Assembly (NCBI GenBank): GCA_033439795.1
Contig: JAUTDP010000001.1
Coordinates: forward strand, 930,001-994,000
Origin: Sordaria brevicollis
Taxonomy: Eukaryota > Ascomycota > Sordariomycetes > Sordariales > Sordariaceae
Direction: 5' to 3'
Length of the DNA: 64,000 nt
The position numbers and the translations under genes were made by a program. The notes beneath the pieces are model-generated. The model was not told the origin of the DNA and searched no databases. It saw nothing but the letters and a program-made list of their open reading frames with translations. Within the stretch, counting starts at the first letter, position 1. Each line of letters starts with the position of its first letter. Positions 57,441 to 64,000 of this stretch are shown piece after piece.

Positions 57441-57690
57441 TGGGGGAAAGTGGATGGTAACAAGCACAGCTCGGAAGATGGAACGGCCAAGATCTGGGAA
57501 ACACGTACCGGGTCCTGCCACATCCCTTGCACCCATCCAGCAGCAGGAGCAGCAGGTCCCTCATCGGGGTATGGGACATCGTCGTCAGGCAGCTGTTGTT
57601 GCATTGCCCGACTCCCAAGTGGATGGTCACAAGCTCGAAAGATGGAACGGTGAAGATTTGGGAAACAGGTATGTCCACTGCACTCATATT
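57441..57690 (+). pseudogene. Fragment of a WD40-repeat gene (HNWD/NACHT-WD40 type likely)
   Basis: Two successive copies about 170 bp apart encode WD40 signatures: SSEDGTAKIWETRTGSC (from about 57,471) and WMVTSSKDGTVKIWETG (from about 57,622). They lie in different plus frames, so the unit is frameshifted. The (S/G)SxDGTVKIWD/E-TG pattern is the end of a WD40 blade. Highly similar tandem WD40 repeats are typical of the HET-D/E and HNWD nonself-recognition genes of Sordariales, which undergo repeat shuffling. No NACHT or HET domain is visible on either side, so only an orphan piece remains. Confidence 0.55.
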
Positions 57691-57699
57691 CCTTTCTCC

Positions 57700-60600
57700 C
57701 TTTGTTGTTCAAGGACAATAACTGACTGCTATCTTTCCCAGTGAAGACTGCGTCGCCAACAACCCGAGCTTTCCACGATGCCCAAGAAACCCGAGGCAAG
57801 GATTAACATAGAGGAGGGGAAGGAGGATGCTGGTGTCGTGATGGACAAGTCGAAGTTGATTGTTGTGATGAAGATGCCCAAGGACTGAGACAAGTAAGAC
57901 ACGTAATATAATTCATGTTGTTGGCTGTCCATCGCTCATCTTCACGCCTACGTGTTTGCCACCTGTATTGCATGTCCGTGGCTTGCTGTTCCCCAAGGGA
58001 TGTTGTCGATAATAGAAAAACCGAGACGTGATAGAACGGCCCTGGGAACGAGGACCCGATTTGGCTTGCTGATGGACTTTATCCCAGCTGGGCTTGGTTT
58101 AGGTAACATCAATATTTGGGCTTCAGGGCACCCTGTCGCTCTACGCAGTCCCGGCTGGCAGAAACAGAAGTGCTCTGTTGGGTCTTTGGGCCTTTGGACT
58201 TCTTAGATGCCTTCTAGTAAGGGGGTAGTTGCCTGATGGTGGCTTGGGTCTGCCGGGAAAGAGGGATGGAGGAGGGAGAGTTGACATTTGTTGCCGGTAA
58301 TGGTAGGGCTAGATTCCTGTCTGGTTTCATTGTCTCCGTTTGTGTGAAAAGGGGGTGTTCTTTCGTGTAGTCTCGGGGAGGTGTGTTGCCATTAGGTGCT
58401 TGTGACGAATACCTACAAGCGTTGACCAGAGGTTTGATCTTCTCTAGGGGCAGTTATGGATAGAGGTAACTCTTATACCTTTTGCTTCAGACGACATTCC
58501 ATCTCGGTATGACGGTCGTCCGGAAGATATAAGCAATCGTCTTGTTCGACCTCTTTCGTGCCAAAGAACCTGGAAGAAAGATGGGAACCAACTCAACGGA
58601 TGAGATGATACTTACCTCTACCAGTATCAAGCCCAAGATATATTCGTCCACTTGGAAGGATGGGGTGGGAGTAGTGTCCCGAAGACCCTCTACACGATTC
58701 CCAGAGAACCTTTTCGGCCGACCTGACATAGCTGGGATCTTTCGCTTCACTGGATCCCGGGCCATGACCGGAACCTCCCATCCCATCAACAATCCCCTCT
58801 CGGAACAAACCAAATGTTCGAGCCCACTCTCCTCGCCAGGTGGATTCATGATCAAGCCGCGCCTGCCAGCATGCCTAACCCAACCTCAGCGGTATTGTGC
58901 TCGTTCCAGATACATTCAACACTTTTAGTTCCTCTGCTCTTCGGGCCTCAGAACCTCAAAGGGAAGTCTTCGGGGTTCGACCTGGGAGAGATACACAGGT
59001 TAACGCCATAGAAATAGACTTTCGAATACTGTTTTGCACCAATGGAAGTGTCTGCATCCTTTCAGTCCCTCACGGGTCAGCCACTTCGCCACAAACTTGG
59101 CAGGTGGCACGGCTGGAACAAACGAACAGCACCGATAAATGTCTGAAATCTCAACCTGTTGTCAGAGATTAAAACAAGGATAATGCTGAGAATGACGGGA
59201 TGGGTGTTTAGAAAAGGACTACCTCTCCATGCCACTGGGCATTGCTTGTTAAGTTGGAGTTCGACCGAAAGTGTTGAAATGTTTGCTAATGATCTCGCAT
59301 GATTTCCATACTCCAAGACCCAATAGATTTCATTCTTCCACTTACAAGATTGTTCTGACGTATTACCTCTAGCTTCGGTAGCAGAGGTGATGTTGTCGAG
59401 AGGTTTCCCGGTCCCGTGATGAACGTGTTAGGTAGTGATGCCCTGGCCATCAACTGGACGGACGACATGGAATTGCGGACATGCGTTATCCATGACGGAC
59501 CAAGACTTGGGCATCCATCTTTCGTAGGATAATGTTGGCTCCCGTGGAACGACGAAAGTCCATCCAAAACAACCGAAAGGAAAACATACGAGACGAACGG
59601 TCCGAATCAAGTTTTCTAAATAGAGGTGTGCAAAGGTCGGGTGCGAGCGTGACATGTCGTCAATGAGGCTCTGCAACCTCAACAACAGCCCCCAGCACGG
59701 CACAGCACAGAGCCGCAATGCAGAGCCTCCAGGTTTGGAAGTACCCGCCTCGAAGCTCGAGCCTACCCACCCACGCCTACCAAGACGCCTCAGCAAGATA
59801 GAACCAACGAAGCAACGCCCGGTAACCTTTTACCGCCCTCGTACGTGAAGGAAGATACTTAGCTAGACTTACGTTTAATAAAAAGTTTCCAAGAAGACAT
59901 AGAAGGAGTATTTCGATTGGATGGAGTTGCTGATGAAGAAAGACCTCTTCAGTGCCGTGTTCAATGTTCAATGCCGACCAACGTGAGGTTCAAAGCTCAG
60001 GCAGGTTGGCCATGGGCTCAACAGGCGTCAGGCGGTGGGCGCGTCTGCAAGGTCTGGTTGTTAACGTACTGACACCAATTCCGTCGCTACAGCAGTCCTA
60101 CAGCGTAGGGGCATTAACACTCCAGGTTGGACCCACTTTACCGCCTTGATCTGGATCCACTTCCCACCACACCTCCTTTGGACTTCAGGTCTCTCTGGCC
60201 CCGGCTGGTCCATGTCCATCTTCCGGGGCTGGAGCTGGAGCCAGAGCCGGAGACAGAGCCAGAGCCGGAGCCGGAACCCGGATATACTACTACCGTCGTT
60301 ATCATATCGAACATACAGAACAACGCAATCTCTTAGAACCACAATTTCTCGTTCGTTTACCTCTTGTCCAAAGCATCGTCCAGATAAGCTTGAGAGAGAG
60401 CAAGCACAACAATGTCAAGAGGTGCTCACTCACTCCTTTACGAAAATCATCGCATCAATTCGCACCTTTGCTTTTGTTCAACGCCCCATTCTCATCACAT
60501 TATCTTCATTGTAGCTGTAAGTCTAAGCTGTAAGCTGAGAACTGTGTAGCATACCTTTACCTGTAACTTTATCTCTCCTTCTCTGCTAGTCCTATATCCA

Positions 60601-60930
60601 TACAACCTGCCCTCTTCAAAAAGGATCCATTGCTGGATACTTCCTTCCTTCTGTCATATCATTCCCCATTCCCCATTCTTCTCTCCTGTCTTGCTGCTTT
60701 ATTTAATAAGCTTTTTCGGGCCCTCTCGAGGTGTGTGTTGTGATTGCTAATCCGTTGACAATGCATGCATGCAAAAAGCTCGACGGCTCGACTGCTCGTT
60801 CCCCTCCCCCTAGACCTAACCAGGCAGGCCATCTAGTAGTACAAATGAAAAACAAAACAATACCGTACAATGAAAACAATTATCCCCCTTCATCTTTCCC
60901 CATCGTGAACTGACGCCTTGATATCATGCT
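57700..60930. other. Spacer, no supported gene
   Basis: I recognise no gene. A plus frame at 58,542-58,928 (128 codons) is open but lacks motifs. A purine/GAGCC-rich tandem stretch at 60,226-60,280 would encode Glu-Pro repeats on plus. The last part (60,500-60,930) is pyrimidine-rich and lies downstream of the INO80 gene. Confidence 0.4.
60226..60280 (+). repeat. Short GGAGCC/AGAGCC tandem repeat
   Basis: Repeats of (G/A)GAGCC-type hexamers run for about 55 bp. They read as Glu-Pro on plus and as Gly-Ser on minus. Confidence 0.8.
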
Positions 60931-61008
60931 TCCCATGCCTTATTCAGGCACAAACTGACGCAAGCGATGCTTTTGCTTTGACGGAGCTACGACAAGGAGA
61001 CGGACGAA

Positions 61009-64000
61009 TCAGATATCAATCTCCCCATCAGCAATAGCCAACCTCTGCTTGGTAGTCTTGGCCTTCTTGCTCCCACCCATCTTCCTCTTCTTAGCCGCAC
61101 CTCCTGCGGCACCTCCACCCTTGCCATCATCACCTCCCGCACCATTAGGCGTAGCAGTTCCACTACCTTTGATGCCATTACCGCCATCATCAAAGTTACC
61201 CTCACCTATTGTCACTGTTAGTACCACAACCATTCCATCAGTAGTAGGAAAGAAAAAAAAAGACTCACCCTCATGATACATCTCATCCAAACTAACCTCC
61301 TTCCCCTCCCCTCCCGCACCACCTCTCTTCCGCTTATTACCACCCCTACTCTTCTTCTGCAACTTATCCAGCTCTCCGCTCTCGAGAAGCTCGCGCTCGC
61401 GCTTCTCAATCATCTCCGCCTGCTCGTCATCCGCCAGCCACATGGCGATATCGCGATTCCTGTTCTCGGGCGCACGACGGCCAGAGAAATCGACGCCGCC
61501 GCCGGCAGCAGACGAGCCGCCTGTGATGACCACACGCTGGACTTCCTCCTTCTGCATGGCGCGCTTGCGGATACGTTCCTCGATGGTACCGCGGGTAATA
61601 AGACGGTAGACGGTGACTTGCTTGGTTTGACCGAGACGATGTGCGCGGTCCATGGCTTGCGAATCGATGGTCGGGTTCCAATCCGAGTCGTAGAAGATAA
61701 CGGTGTCGGCGGACGTAAGGTTGATGCCGAGACCACCGGCGCGGGTGGACAGCAGGAAGATGAAGATCTCGGGACGGGTCTGGAAGTCGGCGACGGTGTC
61801 GCGACGGTCTTCGAGCTTGGTGGAACCATCGAGACGGCAGTACTTGTAGTTGCGATAGGTGAGGTACTCCTCCATAAGGTCGATCATGCGGGTCATCTGG
61901 AAGTACAGGAGCACACGGTGGCCGTTCTCCTTGAGCTCGCGCAGGAGCTCGTCGAGCTTGGCGAGCTTGCCGGAGTCGGTAACGAAGCGGCGCATCGAGG
62001 GGACCGTGATGTTGGTGAACTTCTGCTTCTCCTTGTCCGGTGCAGGGAGCAAGGCTGGAGGAGGGTAGCGTGATGGCGGTACCTTCTGCAGGACAAGTGC
62101 CTTCTCCTCGGCCAAGGTAGGTCCGAAGAGAACCTTGCGCATGGGAGCGTTGAACATGATGTTCTCACGCTCAACCACAGAGCTGCGGCTGTCGCACACA
62201 ACTTCGATGGGAGGAGCGGAGGTCCTAGGAGCAGCAGCCTGCTCGAGACGACCAAGACCAGTTTCAGAGAAAGCACTGCGAGAGACATTCATCAAGCTGC
62301 TCAGAACACCTTGCTCGGTAATATCAGCCAAAGGCTTCCGGTCCTCGCGCTCCCTGATCTGGAAGAGAGCATGCGCAGGAGTAAAGTTCAAGTCCTCCGG
62401 CTCATCGTAAGCGATCTTGATCTCCGCAAGACGGTTCTTCTTGGTAGACAACTCCACAGCCCGAGCAAAGATATCCTTGTGACTAGCCCGGTAGACCTCC
62501 TCATAGCTGGTATCAGCAAAACGCAACCACGAGAAGTTGTCAGTACCGGCCAGACTCTCGCGAATGTGCTCAGGAGTCCAAATGTTGAACTTCTCGTTCA
62601 GCCACTTGTTCCGCCACCCAGCAACCTGGTTGTCCTCGCCAGCCTTGTAAAGCCGGCCTCCATCACGCCAGAGAAGTCTAGGCAGCTCATACTGAATCAA
62701 GCTGCGGGTGGAGTAACCGACGGTGACCTGAGTGCCCTCGCGAATAAAGGAGGCGGTCTCGGCAAAGTAACCGAACGAGTACGGCGAAGCGGTATCCGCA
62801 CGCTCAAAGAGATCGGGGTGGTTGCACACCTTACGGAACTGCATGACGAGATTCATGAGACTAGCAGAATCGTCGTCACCCAGCGTCGCCTTCTCAATGA
62901 GGTCCATGATGCTGATCTGGTTGCGTAAGTTGGCGTACATGGCACGCTGTCTATATGTGAGATCGCAGAAGACATCCAACTCGATCTTGTCGCCAAGTTC
63001 CTTTTGGACATGCTTCTTGACACGACGCAACATGAAGGGTTTGAGGATCATATGCAAACGCTTCAGCTGGTCCTCGTTAAGCTTAGTATTACTCTGCGCA
63101 TGTGACTCAATGTCCTTGGAGAACCACTCGCTGAACTCGTCGTGAGAATCGAACAGTGAAGGCATGATGAAATGCAGCAGGGCCCAGAGTTCCTGCATGT
63201 TGTTCTGGATGGGCGTACCCGTCAACAGGAGACGGTTACGGCAGTGGAAGCCCAACAGGCACTTCCAACGCGAACTCTGAGAACTCTTGATAGCCTGGGC
63301 TTCATCAAGAATCATGTACTGCCACTTCATCTTCTGGAAGTACGCAACATCCGAAACGACGAGCTGGTACGAGGTAATCATGACATGGAAAGGAGCGTCC
63401 TTCTTGTAAGTTGTGTGCTTGCGATCCCAGAACTTGCGCAGCACCTTACGATCGCCCGCGGTACCCCAGTACGGGAGCACCTTAAACTGAGGAACGAACT
63501 TTGTGATTTCCTGCTGCCAGTTGTGAAGGGTAGACGCGGGAGCGACGACCAAGAAGGGACCCCAGATATCGTACTTCTCGGCGAGGTAGGCCATAACGGA
63601 GATAGACTGGACCGTCTTTCCGAGACCCATTTCGTCGGCAAGGATACCGTTGATGCCTTGTTCGTACAAGTTGACGAGCCAGTTGAGACCCTTGAGCTGG
63701 TACTCCTTGAGCTGGCAGTTGAGAAGCTTGGGCTGCTCAATCTCGACATCGCCCATCATGGTCGGGTTCTGGAAGTTCATCTCACCATCCTCATCGAGCT
63801 TGGACTCCTCCTTGTTGAACTCACGAGCCTTCTTTTGGGCCTCAGCAATGGCATTCTGCGCGTTCGCCATGGCCGCAGCCCGCAGCGTGGACTCATCCTC
63901 AGCGTCGAAGTCAAGATTCTCAAAGTTGGTGACCTTGGCGCCAATGGGACCAGTAGGCACCTCGATGTCGATGTCGTTCTCCGGAATCTTATCCTTGTCG
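61009..64000 (-). CDS. INO80: INO80 chromatin-remodelling ATPase, C-terminal part (5' end outside window)
   Basis: CDS complement(61009..61205, 61269..>64000). INO80 is the Snf2-type motor of the INO80 nucleosome-sliding and histone-exchange complex in the nucleus. The visible frame enters from the right edge with no start codon. ATPase motifs in order: DEMGLGKT (about 63,630), DEAQ (about 63,305), LTGTPIQNN (about 63,220), then the long insertion between the two RecA lobes that is characteristic of INO80/SWR1, with an INO80-like [20 protein letters not shown] (about 62,750). The second lobe has LDGSTK (about 61,825), [11 protein letters not shown] (about 61,750) and DRAHRLGQ (about 61,640). 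A 63-nt intron (61,268-61,206; GTGAGT donor, ACTAACAG branch site, AATAG acceptor) separates a basic tail rich in Lys and Gly. Intact and undamaged by RIP. In Neurospora the gene is, from memory, crf2-1. Confidence 0.95.
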   Translation of the reverse strand, partial: DKDKIPENDIDIEVPTGPIGAKVTNFENLDFDAEDESTLRAAAMANAQNAIAEAQKKAREFNKEESKLDEDGEMNFQNPTMMGDVEIEQPKLLNCQLKEYQLKGLNWLVNLYEQGINGILADEMGLGKTVQSISVMAYLAEKYDIWGPFLVVAPASTLHNWQQEITKFVPQFKVLPYWGTAGDRKVLRKFWDRKHTTYKKDAPFHVMITSYQLVVSDVAYFQKMKWQYMILDEAQAIKSSQSSRWKCLLGFHCRNRLLLTGTPIQNNMQELWALLHFIMPSLFDSHDEFSEWFSKDIESHAQSNTKLNEDQLKRLHMILKPFMLRRVKKHVQKELGDKIELDVFCDLTYRQRAMYANLRNQISIMDLIEKATLGDDDSASLMNLVMQFRKVCNHPDLFERADTASPYSFGYFAETASFIREGTQVTVGYSTRSLIQYELPRLLWRDGGRLYKAGEDNQVAGWRNKWLNEKFNIWTPEHIRESLAGTDNFSWLRFADTSYEEVYRASHKDIFARAVELSTKKNRLAEIKIAYDEPEDLNFTPAHALFQIREREDRKPLADITEQGVLSSLMNVSRSAFSETGLGRLEQAAAPRTSAPPIEVVCDSRSSVVERENIMFNAPMRKVLFGPTLAEEKALVLQKVPPSRYPPPALLPAPDKEKQKFTNITVPSMRRFVTDSGKLAKLDELLRELKENGHRVLLYFQMTRMIDLMEEYLTYRNYKYCRLDGSTKLEDRRDTVADFQTRPEIFIFLLSTRAGGLGINLTSADTVIFYDSDWNPTIDSQAMDRAHRLGQTKQVTVYRLITRGTIEERIRKRAMQKEEVQRVVITGGSSAAGGGVDFSGRRAPENRNRDIAMWLADDEQAEMIEKRERELLESGELDKLQKKSRGGNKRKRGGAGGEGKEVSLDEMYHEGESFFFFPTTDGMVVVLTVTIGEGNFDDGGNGIKGSGTATPNGAGGDDGKGGGAAGGAAKKRKMGGSKKAKTTKQRLAIADGEIDI

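Noticed and set aside
61273..62073. Plus-strand open frame of 266 codons
   Set aside because: Antisense to INO80; codon-bias shadow.
1..64000. tRNA and dispersed 5S rRNA genes
   Set aside because: I looked for GTTCGAATC-type arms and for the Neurospora 5S internal words and found no convincing gene.

Overview
The window is nuclear DNA of a filamentous ascomycete, almost certainly Neurospora (N. crassa or a close relative). The signs are short introns with CTRAC-like branch sites, two AT-rich blocks showing the C-to-T damage of repeat-induced point mutation (RIP), and two recognisable conserved genes. These are a GPI-anchored GH72+X8 beta-1,3-glucanosyltransferase (about 4.4-6.1 kb, minus) and the C-terminal half of the INO80 chromatin-remodelling ATPase (61.0 kb to the right edge, minus). 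From memory, unchecked, they match N. crassa gel-1 and crf2-1.

The 55 kb between these genes is accessory DNA with few conventional genes. At 1.9-4.1 kb lie four short MITE-like elements: two 352-bp elements at a palindromic 8-bp target (CAGCGCTG) and two elements with CCGTA termini at TA sites. A RIP-destroyed 6.5-kb block (6.81-13.30 kb) holds two convergent decayed reading frames: a DUF6589-like protein on plus and a RecQ-family helicase on minus. A complete but RIP-destroyed Ty3/gypsy LTR retrotransposon follows at 16,196-24,948 (292-bp LTRs, 5-bp target duplication). It carries a further decayed frame between integrase and the 3' LTR.

From about 28 to 43.6 kb the minus strand is a 15-kb array of small exon-like modules, typically 35-105 nt. 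Each has a clean donor (GTAAGT, GTGAGT or GTAGGT), a branch site (usually GCTAAC or CTGAC) and an AG acceptor, and modules are separated by repeated introns of mostly 150-300 nt. The promoter-proximal exons contain no stop codon in any of the three frames although their lengths are not multiples of three. Joining them gives a candidate 321-codon frame. I regard this array as the most unusual thing in the window. A 425-bp hAT-like MITE with a perfect 8-bp target duplication sits inside it.

From 43.7 to 60.9 kb there are small or broken genes: a 67-codon membrane-anchored protein at 50.7 kb whose two ends are separately copied at 47.0 and 53.7 kb, a 109-codon single-pass membrane protein at 55.4 kb, a trehalose-phosphate-synthase-like fragment, a WD40 fragment and a pseudogene at 48.6-49.1 kb. 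I saw no tRNA, rRNA or CRISPR array.
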